This document shows positions 47,233-56,190 of a DNA stretch of 64,000 nt, piece by piece. The notes below the pieces were generated by a model, which had not been told where the DNA came from, ran no database searches, and saw only the letters and a list, made by a program, of their open reading frames with translations. The position numbers and the translations under genes were made by a program. Where the stretch lies: assembly GCA_958295665.1 (NCBI GenBank), contig OY282558.1, positions 339,051,106 to 339,115,105 on the forward strand. Reading direction: 5' to 3'. How positions within the stretch are numbered: the stretch's first letter is position 1; every line of letters begins with the position of its first letter. The DNA is from Tipula vernalis. Lineage: Eukaryota > Arthropoda > Insecta > Diptera > Tipulidae.

Positions 47233-47823
47233 ATGATTCTCAACGAATTAAAAGTTCCAGAATTAAAGAGGGAACTTGAGAAACGAGGTTTGGCCACTGA
47301 TGGTACTAAAGCAGCTTTACAAGCGCGACTACGTGAGGCCATGCAGAACGAAGGGCTGGACGCGGAACATCATGATTTCGGAGAGAAACTAACGGATGCG
47401 GCAACCGTAGAGCAGAAAGCAGAAGATAAACAACCGTTGGTCGAAAAGACACGAGAACATTCTGGAAGTTTCGATTTGTCGCAGTTAGTAGCTGCTATGA
47501 ACCAGATGACGGGACAGATGAGTCTAATGAAACAACAAAACGAACGACAGCTAGGAGAAATTAAAAATCAAATGGCGCAACAAGGAGAGCAGTCGAATCA
47601 AGAAATGAAACAACAAATGGTGAAAATTGAACAGTCAAATGAGCGGCAGTTGGAGACTATAAACCAGTCGAACCAAGAAATTAGACACGAAATGAAGCAA
47701 CAGTTGGGCGAAATTAAGGAGTCAAACCAAATTATAGAGCGTCAGATGGGGAAATCGCCGAAGGTCAAAAGAATATGGACGAGAAAATTCAAGAATTGTC
47801 TACAAATGTGCAAGGTGAAATAG
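47233..47823 (+). pseudogene. Gag N-terminal part with SAP domain
   Basis: The start at 47233 gives a SAP-type DNA/RNA-binding motif in residues 4-38 (LKVPELKRELEKRGLATDGT...). It is followed by a long glutamine-rich coiled coil with repeating QS.QE..Q and QMGEIK-like heptads. Near 47,740 the frame shifts in a G run and the coiled coil continues in the frame of the next entry. SAP-bearing Gags are known in some insect gypsy-type elements; here it may tether particles to chromatin, which is inference. Confidence 0.75.
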
Positions 47824-49712
47824 AGAAACTGCAAACGGAAGTTCATCTTGTCAAAACGGAGGTTCAACAGATTGAAGAGAAATTTCAAACGGATATTCAA
47901 CGGGTGCAACATAAATTACAAGCAGAGGTTCAACGTCTCGAGAAAGAGTTAACAGATGTCAAAGCAAGTGAAACAACGACGCAAGTGGTACAGACCGTCC
48001 AGTCGATTAAGTTGAAGCCACCAACATTCGACGGAACAACATCTTTCGGCATTTTCAAATTTCAATTTGAAACAGCAGCCAATCAAAACCGTTGGAACGA
48101 TGAACATCTTGTCGCAGCGTTAATAGTCGCCCTTAAAGGTGAAGCAGCGGAGGCCTTACAAACAATTCCGGAAAAAGATCGCAACATTTATCTCGAAATT
48201 ATGAAGGCGCTGGATCGGAAGTACGGCAGTGATCACAAGCGAGAAATCTATCAAATGGAATTGAAAAGCCGCTACCAAAAGGGAGGAGAATCACTTCAGG
48301 AATTTTCATCGGCAATCGAACGATTAGTACATCTAGCACATACCAGTACATCAGCCGATTATATGGAAAGGCTAAAAATTGACACATTCATTGACGGCAT
48401 TCGAGATCCAGAGACACGCAGGGCGGTGATGTTGTCATCTAAAGCGACCTTCGCGGAAACCGTTGCGTTTGCGTTGACGATCGAGGCTGTGCAGAACTTT
48501 ACAAGACCGTCATTATTTAGGCGCCAAATTAACTCAGACAAGAACGGCAGCAGGGAGCGAATGGTACCGAAAGGCGGAAGAGGCAGGCTTAGGTGTTGGA
48601 AATGTGACAAGTTGGGTCACATCTCAATGGACTGTCGGAGTGTTATACAGAGAAAGATGATATCGCCACCTTTTATGCGGACAAACGCCGAACGGTTGGG
48701 ACAAAGGTCTAGAAGCAGAGAGCGAAGATGTTGGGTATGTAACAGGATTGGCCACATCTCGCGAGATTGTTTGGAAGCAAGAGGAAAGCGACACGGATCA
48801 CTATCTTCTGTGGGAAGAGCACGAAGAGAAAAGCAGGAATCGGATGAGCGGATGGCAACAGTCGGTAAAGTGGAAAGGTTAGAAGTCAGTTTAAAGGAAC
48901 CGAAGCTGGCTTCGCCGTCTGGTTGCCCCATAACATTCATCCCTGTTACGAGTGAAGCACGAGGCGGAAGCAGCGTCACAGTTAGGGGCGGTGTTGATGG
49001 GAGGAGGTGTATTATTACGCTGGATACCGGAGCAACCCACACAATTGTTCGGAAAGATTTGATCGCAGGAGCAGTGCAGCTGGTTGATGGGTTAAAATTA
49101 AGAATGGCAAATGAGGAGAGTGCAATGATTAAAGGGAAAAAGATCGTGAGCATAACGATCGGCAAAACTCTTTTCCCGCACGAAGTTCTGGTCGCAGACA
49201 TTGTGGACGAGGTTATTTTGGGAACGGACTTCATGAGGATGAATGGCTTTGTGTTGGATTTTGGACGAGGAATATTAAGTAGCGATAACATCGAGCTGAA
49301 ACTTAAATTTAACGGTACGGATGTGACAGTAAGGCGAGTAACAATCAGTCATTGCGAGGAGCTGCCATCGAAATCTGAAACAATTGTTGAGGAAACCAAA
49401 GAACACCAGGTTAAGCAGACATTGGATAAGAAGGGCCGAGTTGTGGGAGGTAGAGTGCGAGTGTCGGGCGACTGGATGAGAACTCGATGTGCCATACGGG
49501 CAAATGGCCAGGGATTACACGAGGGGCAATTGGTGTGGCTTCACAACTCGCAACAAAAGAAGGGGGATTTACCGGCGAAAGTGCAGCCTTTATGGACGGC
49601 ACCCTACAGGACAAGAAAAGGACAAGGAGGTAAACCAATGGCGGTACATTTAGAGAGGCTGGCCCTCTACCGAGGAGGTAATTTCGGTCCTGTTCGGGAC
49701 GAACAGGCTTAA
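47775..49712 (+). pseudogene. Gag-protease fused to integrase C-terminus
   Basis: 645 codons. Coiled coil (residues 1-80), capsid-type region (about 95-260, LKPPTFDGTTSFGIFKFQFE...), then two CCHC knuckles: CWKCDKLGHISMDC at about 275-288 and CWVCNRIGHISRDC at about 319-332. Next is an aspartic protease with LDTGATHTIV (about 416-425) and EVILGTDFMRMNGF. After about residue 550 the frame runs into GQLVWLHNSQQKKG and VHLERLALYRG, the chromodomain-proximal C-terminal motif of gypsy integrases, with no reverse transcriptase between. Internal deletion of pol kept the frame. The product could form particles but cannot reverse transcribe; it would depend on a full-length relative. Confidence 0.85.
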
Positions 49713-49723
49713 GTGAGGGGTAG

Positions 49724-50218
49724 TGTGACGGTGACACCTAGTGTGTAATAGAATAAGTAAAACTAATAGCTCAATGTTTAATGTACTAAATGGAATTTTC
49801 CATGATAAAAATTGTTACGTAATGTTTCAACGCTATTCCAACTGGAAAAGTCGTGAACTTTCGAGAAGCTTGGTTTGTGTATATAAAAAGGCGAACGAGA
49901 TCGAATTAGATTATTAGTATTTGGAACGCGATATAGTAAACTTGTAAGATTATGATTAATATTTGTTAAGCGATAGTATAAAGATTAAAAGGAATTAAAA
50001 AGTGATTTAAAAAGTGCTGTAGTGCGATAAATAAAGTAAAAGTGATCAGTAAAATTTAAGAATAATTTATATAAAGTGATTTTGTGAATTTTTATTGATA
50101 AACTGTGTTGTAATAAATTTTGTGAAATAAATAAATTCGTTGGTGATAAATTGAATTGAGTTTGTATTATTCACAATCCAGTGATACGAACCTTATTTGA
50201 CAAGGCAAAAACGTAACA
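49724..50218 (+). repeat. 3' LTR
   Basis: 495 bp, close match to the 5' LTR, with TATATAAAAAGG at about 49880 and AATAAA near 50127. It ends ACGTAACA followed by ATAT. Confidence 0.92.
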
Positions 50219-50553
50219 ATATATTGTGACGGTGACAACTAGTGTGTAATAGAATAAGTTAAAATTAATAGCTCAATGTTAAACTGTTCTAAATGGAATT
50301 TTCCATGCTAAAATTGTTCTACACTATTCTAACTAGAAAAATCATGAGCTTTCTAGAAGTTTGGTTTGGTCAATATTTGGTAAGCGATAGTATAAAGATT
50401 AAAAGGAATTTAAAAAGTGATTTAAAAAGTGTTGTAGTGCGATAAATAAAGTAAAAGTGATCAGTAAAATTTAAGAATAATTTATATAAAGTGATTTTGT
50501 GAATTTTTATTAATAAACTGTGTTGTAATAAATTTTGTGAAATAAATAAATTC

Positions 50554-52647
50554 AAGTGGCAAACCATCGATTTCACAAAATAGCAGTAATGCGATTACAG
50601 TAACATGGCGCGGACCACCATACGATGGTGGTTGCATGATTACCGGTTTTATATTGGAAATGCAAGAGAATAATAACGACTGGATCGAATTAGCCACAAT
50701 CGTTGATTCCCTATCGTACACCGTTAAAACATTAACCACCGAATCACACTATAGGTTTCGGGTGCGCGCAGAAAACATCTATGGCCTGAGCGAACCAAGT
50801 TTGGAGAGTGATGAGGCACACCTGGAAAAAGAATCACCCGTCCAAATAAATTCGAGTGAAATGTCAGACGTCAAAATTAGTATACAACCGGGTAGCGAAT
50901 TTAAATTAAAATATGAAACTCTCGAGGAATTGGGTAAAGGCCGATTCGGTGTTGTGCACAAAATCCAGGAGAAAGAGTGTGGCACGATTTTGGCTGCAAA
51001 AATTATTAAATGTATTAAGGCAAAGGATCGCATAAAAGTGTTGGACGAAATCGAAATTATGAATTCGTTGAAACATGATAAGCTGTTACAATTGGCCGCT
51101 GCATTTGAACAACCCAAAGAAATTATTATGGTTATGGAATACATAATTGGTGGCGAATTGTTTGAACGTGTTGTAGCAGATGACTTTACACTAACCGAAC
51201 GGGATTGCATTTTATTTATACGTCAGATATGCGAAGGCGTCGAATATATGCACAGTAAATCCATAGTACATTTAGACTTAAAACCAGAGAATATTATGTG
51301 TCGTACGCGGCACAGTCATCAAATAAAAATTATCGATTTTGGATTGGCGCAAAAGTTGACACCCGAAACACCGGTTCGCGTTTTATTTGGTACACCCGAA
51401 TTTATTCCGCCCGAAATTATAAATTATGAACCAATTGGATTACTTTCGGATATGTGGAGTGTTGGCGTTATTTGCTATGTACTCCTATCGGGACTGCCGC
51501 CATTTATGGGTGACACAGACGTCGAAACATTTGCCAATATAACGAGGGCGGATTTTGATTTTGACGATGACGCATTCGACACGGTATCTCAAGAAGCAAA
51601 AGATTTTATTTCCGATCTGCTAGTGCATCGCAAAGAGAAACGATTAAGTGCAACCCAGTGTTTGGCATCGGAATGGTTGGCGCTTGAGAATGATGACATG
51701 ACAAACGTTAGAATATGTACCGACAAATTGAAAAAGTTATAATTCGCCGGAAGTGGCAAAAAACTGGTAATGCAATACGTGCACTAGGGCGCATGTCACT
51801 ACAAGCAAGGCGTACAAGCGGTGGTTCATCGGTCGGCAATAGTCCACGCCCATCAATATCGGGGCCATCAACTTCTCGTGTCTTATCGGACATTCAGTCG
51901 CATTTGTCATCGCTGAACGAGAACAAGAATGACGTACCAGCAGACAATTTAAAGCTTGAGCAAAAGTATAACAGTATTAATGCAATGAAAATGTTAAGCA
52001 ATAAAATAAAATCATGTTCGGAACGAAGTGATTCTGGTTTTAGCGAGTGTTCGAATTGTAGCGGGCCTAATATTGGCACTCCCCCTTCTAACGGAATAAA
52101 TAATAATAATAATAGCCCGATCCAGTCGACAATACTGGAAGAGAATCCGATCGATCTGAGTGCACAGGAATTTAAACAAAGCGTTCGACGGGTCAATAGT
52201 AATTCGTCGACGGACTCAAGTAAATCGAATTTGATTGCGGAACGTAAAAAATCGCTCGAATATAATGCCATGAAAGAGCCGCTTATCATTAAAACGCGCC
52301 CAAATATTAAAAATGTAAGTTGTAATGTGTCAAAGCTAAAGGAGAGGTTCATGGAACGAACTATATTAAATTCTTCGTTTGAGGGGGCCACCATTACCAC
52401 CAAAAAAGAAATTCGAGTCGGACCGATTGTAAAGAAGCGGGATGCATTTCTGCAAGGACAAATTAAAGCAATTGTCACTGCAAAGCCGGCAACAAATCGT
52501 ACGGCTGCACGGTTAAATGGACGCATCAAAGAACTAACCGATCGTCTATCAGCACCAAAAACAACTAACACCACCGCTACAAAGTCTAAGGCCGTAGCAG
52601 CAGCAGCAGTAGCAACAGCATCAGCAGTAGCAACAAAGTCCAAATAG
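50554..52647 (+). pseudogene. Strn-Mlck-like: Stretchin/MLCK-type kinase retrocopy: FN3, kinase, calmodulin-binding segment and tail
   Basis: Coding sequence is open from the LTR junction (GKPSISQNSSNAITVTW, mid FN3 domain; first in-frame ATG 50636). A complete kinase domain follows: GKGRFG, AAKIIK lysine, VHLDLKPENIM, IDFGLA, GTPEFIPPEI (alanine of APE replaced by proline) and DMWSVGVICYVL. Residues match myosin light chain kinases closely. At about 51,738 a single-base loss puts a stop after DKLKKL. The next frame carries IIRRKWQKTGNAIRALGRM, the hallmark MLCK autoinhibitory/calmodulin-binding helix, and a 300-residue Ser/Asn-rich tail ending in an Ala/Thr repeat at 52647. No intron interrupts 2.1 kb. 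Host protein role: Ca2+/calmodulin-dependent phosphorylation of myosin light chain. The frameshift would yield a kinase without its regulatory tail. Confidence 0.85.
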
Positions 52648-52979
52648 GGATTTTGTAGCTTTCACAAAAACTTGGCATTTCGAAATCAATTTTGTTTTTA
52701 ATTTTATTTTATAATTTTTATTTAAATTTTATTAATTTTTTATAACAATAATATTTAATTTTTAATTAATTTCAACAACAACAACAACAAATCTATTTAT
52801 AAAAAAAGTTAAATTGCATATGTAATTATTGTCCTATAATCATGTTTTATGAGATTTTACGATTTTTAATTAATTTTAAGTTTTAAACAAATACAAACAC
52901 GCACATACACAACCCCACACAGATTATGTTATATAAATAATTAATTTTAGCTTGATTAAATAAAAAAAATAAAAATTAA
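52648..52979 (+). other. 3'UTR and polyadenylation signal of the captured MLCK mRNA
   Basis: AT-rich sequence follows the tail's stop. AATAAA at 52959-52964 is followed by an A-rich stretch (AAAAAAAATAAAAATTAA) and then directly by the LTR's U5. Ending at a polyadenylation signal is what a cDNA of a processed mRNA would show. Confidence 0.7.
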
Positions 52980-53063
52980 GTTGGTGATAAATTGAATTGA
53001 GTTTGTATTATTCACAATCCAGTGATACGAACCTTGATTGACAAGGCAAAAACGTAACAATAT

Positions 53064-53394
53064 TCTATGATAACCTAAATGTCAAGTCCTACTTTTGTTT
53101 CAAACTAAAATAACCCTTAGTAAAAAGTAAACTATTAAAGAAAAATAGTAAAACCAGTCAAAATGACTGGTACGGTATATCTAGTGTTAAAGAGCAGATT
53201 CAGTGAAGGAAATAAATAAAGAATTTCTTTATGTTTATAAAAAAAATTGTTTCCTTCGGTGGACACCTAATGTTAGTTTTATTTTCGGCCGTACACATTA
53301 TTCGTGCGCTGATTGAATTTCATTGTTGTATGTGCTTGAGTCTTCTTATTATTCTACATTTTATGTGTTCATGGTCATTGTCAAGTTGTATTTG
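53064..53394. other. Unassigned sequence between two LTRs
   Basis: AT-rich, with AATAAA near 53210. No gene recognised. Confidence 0.4.
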
Positions 53395-53398
53395 ATAT

Positions 53399-53828
53399 TG
53401 TAACGGTGACACCTAGTGTGTAATAGAATAAGTTAAAATTAATAGCTCAATGTTTAACTGTACTAAAATAGAATTTTCCATGATAAAATTGTTCTAAATG
53501 TTTTTACGCTATTCTAACTGGAAAAGTCATTAGCTTTCTAGAAGTTTGGTTTGTGTATATAAAAAGGCGAACGAAGTCGAATTGGAGTAGTAGTATTTTG
53601 AAAGCGACAGTGTGAAGATTAAAAAGGAATTAAAAAGTGATTTAAAAAGTGTTTGAGAATAATTTATATAAAGTGATTTTGTGAATTTTTATTAATAAAT
53701 TCTATTGAAATTGTGTTGTAATAATTCTTGTGCTAAATAAATAAATTCGTTGGTGATAAATTGCATTGATTTTGTTTTATTCACAATCCAGTGATACGAA
53801 CCTTCATTGACAAGGCAAAAACGTAACA
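53399..53828 (+). repeat. Solo LTR of the same family
   Basis: 430 bp, TGTAACGG...ACGTAACA, flanked by ATAT on both sides (53395-53398 and 53829-53832). Contains TATATAAAAAGG at 53556-53567. It lacks about 70 bp of the R region relative to the full element. Confidence 0.88.
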
Positions 53829-54050
53829 ATATGATTAGCGATGATACAAGATATAAACCAAAAATTTTGTTCCAAAAATTTCCAGTTTGCTAAATGGCGC
53901 CAATGTCGTTTTTTTAGCCAAGACAAATTGAGTTAGTGGATACTGCATCGCTTCCGAAGTATTTTTTTATAACAGGCAAACATAACTCGAAAGTAACCGT
54001 CCCATAAAAAATTAGTAAATGTTTTAAATAAAAAAAAAAATTTTTTTTGA

Positions 54051-54117
54051 TCAGCCGCGAGGTTTGAGCTAAAGACCAGCAGAATGTTAATCTATTCTCT
54101 TACCACCGACGCACCGT
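54051..54117 (-). other. Possible tRNA-derived remnant or SINE head
   Basis: The minus strand has an A-box-like GTCGGTGGTAAGAG and, about 40 bases on, a B-box-like TAGCTCAAACCTC, followed by an A-run and T-run. No convincing cloverleaf with paired acceptor stem was found, so it is not called as a tRNA gene. Confidence 0.25.
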
Positions 54118-54437
54118 TATAAATACTTTAAAATTTTACAATTTGGTTATGTTCTTATTTATATTTTTAGAAATAAATAATTCTTTGTTACATATTACTT
54201 TTCTGAAGATTTGTGTCCGCACAGTTGAGCTCATACACAGAATTATTAATTTACAAATGATTCCATACGGATTGATCCCAACAAATAAGTCAAGATTCGC
54301 CAGTTGAAATTATCACTTTAATAATAGTTCGACTTCAACGAGCCAAAATAAACCAGCTATAAAATATTTATTGACACTTTTTTTAATTTGCTGAACATTA
54401 TTTCAAATTATACAAAAAATCTAAGGAAAAAACTTGT

Positions 54438-55900
54438 TTATCTTGGTTTGAATGCGATCCAGAATCCTTTCTCCGCTTTGACCGAAAACATACTTTTAGC
54501 ATATTTCAATGGAATTTGTGTACGTGCCGATACTTCAAATGTGAATTGCGTCATTAAATGGAATAAAATAGCCTTCGCCTCCATCAAAGCAAACCGTGAC
54601 CCAATACAATTTCGAGGACCAACACCGAATGGCATATACGTGTACGGAATTATTTTATGTTTGTTCTCATCACTAAATCGTTCTGGATCAAATTTATCCG
54701 GTTCTGGGAAATATTGAGGATCATGATGCATCGCACCGATTGGTATGCAAATATGTTTGCCCTTCTCGATCGTCATTTCAATGTCATTATCTGTTATTTT
54801 ATATGGTATGGTACATTCACGATCGCCTACCATTGCTGGTGGCCATTTCCGTAATGTTTCCGAAATGATCATATCTAAATATTTCATCGATTGAAGTCTT
54901 TCGTATGATAATTCCTCATTATTTTCTTGTATTTCATCATTTACCTGTTTAATCTCTTCATATAGTCGTTGCTGGTAGTCTGGATTGACAGCTAGTTCGT
55001 GACTTGTAAAACATAATAAAGTGGCTATGGTGTCAAATCCAGCAAGGAAAAATAGTAAACATTGCGATGTGATGTCAGTGTCATCCATTGCTACAAATGA
55101 AAAAAAAAATCATTCAATTAGTAAATTATTACCATTATTATACCGTTAACTTACTCCTCTTGCGCACTTTAATACTATCTTTCAAATTAATTTCCTCAAC
55201 AGCCGAAAATTCTTGGTTCGTTTCTAGTTGTTTATCCACCACTTCGATTCCTTTCGTTAATCCTTTTCGGGCTTCCATTAACAAATGAATCATATCCGGT
55301 CGTATAATACCATTGTTTTCACGCTGTTTGATCGCATCCTGAATGAGTGATTTAAAATATCCGCTAACTTTATGCGGGACAAATTCAACAGAAAGCGCCT
55401 TCATAATCCGTGGAATTGTTATATATAATAACAATTTCAAACCCATAAGTCCATCAAACTTGGTAATTTTCTTGCCAATTGTGTAAAACTCATTTTTCTC
55501 GTTCGTAAACGAATTGACTTTAATGCCGAACGCACATGTTGCGATCACATCGTTTGTGTATTTTGTGTATATTTCTTTGGTATCGACCGTATGTATACCG
55601 TCATTCTTCTCACATTGGTCCAACAAATATTCATTTAATTCTTTGGCACATTCTGACACCAGTTTTAACATGTAACGTATTTTACGGCCCGTGAACATTG
55701 GACTCAAGATGTTTCGCATATTTTTCCATTCATCGCCTCGCAATGAGAAAAGATTTTTTCCTAACAATGGGTCGATTGATTCGTCTATGATGACACGATG
55801 GTCGAGGAAATGTTCGAAATCTTTGACAGTGATTTGTTTGATTAATTCAGGATCACGTATCATCACGAACGGTTTACGGATTTCGAATGCCCCAACAAAT
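54438..55900 (-). CDS. CYP9-like cytochrome P450, copy 2, no N-terminal exon found
   Basis: Same two-exon layout as copy 1: complement(54438..55090, 55155..55900) with a 64-nt intron. The haem loop (FGVGPRNCIGSRFALME), E..R (SETLRKWPP), FDPERFSDE and I-helix are present; the I-helix has AGFDTIA instead of AGFETIS. It is very similar to copy 1 in sequence, flanks included, so this is a recent duplication. The expected membrane-anchor exon is not recognised upstream, and the sequence between this exon and the shared block at 56.1 kb is only about 0.2 kb, against about 1.5 kb at copy 1. It is therefore likely to be truncated unless the exon lies farther away. Confidence 0.75.
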
Positions 55901-56094
55901 CTGCAAAAAAATATAATTTTAAGTATAGTACTCTCACTAGCTTCGAGTATCTTCCGAACATTCGTTAAAACTTCAATTTTTTTTATAATAACTTAACGAA
56001 CAAACTTTAATTGATTTACATTATATTTGGTCCTGATTAGTACAATAGTATTTCTATAGTATACATTTCAATAGTACATAGATATGATTAACAT

Positions 56095-56190
56095 AAATCG
56101 CTTTAAGCCGTCAGGTACTTCTCCAACATAGGTTCGTTTATATTTCGGATTTTTTGATAATACTTGACAAACCTCCAACCATTTCTGTAA
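56095..56190 (-). other. Block shared upstream of both P450 copies, copy 2
   Basis: After a good acceptor (TTATTACAG on the minus strand) the frame reads KWLEVCQVLSKNPKYKRTYV then GEVPDGLKRFM and ends shortly after. It matches the block at 25,480-25,570. Possibly the last exon of another gene carried along in the duplication; family not recognised. Confidence 0.4.

Larger units (their letters stand above)
46694..50218 (+). mobile_element. Non-autonomous gypsy-type LTR element (gag-protease only)
   Basis: LTRs of about 495-498 bp (46694-47191 and 49724-50218), starting TGTGACGG and ending ACGTAACA, flank 2.5 kb of internal sequence. TSD ATAT lies at 46690-46693 and 50219-50222. A primer-binding-site-like TTGGTGACAGCGG follows the 5' LTR, and a purine-rich AAGTGAGGGG tract precedes the 3' LTR. 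The internal region encodes Gag with a SAP domain, two zinc knuckles and a retropepsin, then jumps directly to the C-terminal end of integrase. Reverse transcriptase, RNase H and the integrase core are absent. The LTRs are very similar, so insertion is recent. Confidence 0.92.
50225..53059 (+). mobile_element. LTR of the same family containing a captured MLCK mRNA copy
   Basis: 50225-50553 matches the LTR from TGTGACGG through AAATAAATAAATTC. 52980-53059 continues it exactly (GTTGGTGATAAATTGAATTG...ACGTAACA). ATAT flanks both outer ends (50221-50224 and 53060-53063). The 2426 bp between are foreign: a partial, sense-oriented kinase coding region with 3'UTR. The break is a few bases after the LTR's AATAAA, i.e. 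about the R/U5 border. No target duplication flanks the inner segment. About 95 bp of U3/R including the TATA box are missing from this LTR (near 50,370). Confidence 0.85.

Noticed and set aside
47720..47800. Programmed ribosomal frameshift within Gag
   Set aside because: The shift falls within the coiled coil, before the capsid region, at a simple G run; a plain one-base loss is the simpler reading.
48617..49291. Long minus-strand frame of 224 codons
   Set aside because: Shadow of the zinc-knuckle and protease region of the LTR element.
51894..52643. Long minus-strand frame of 249 codons
   Set aside because: Shadow of the MLCK tail; no domain, low-complexity antisense of serine-rich and alanine-rich codons.
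54051..54117. tRNA gene on the minus strand
   Set aside because: A- and B-box-like words only; no stable acceptor stem or cloverleaf, so at most a tRNA-derived remnant.
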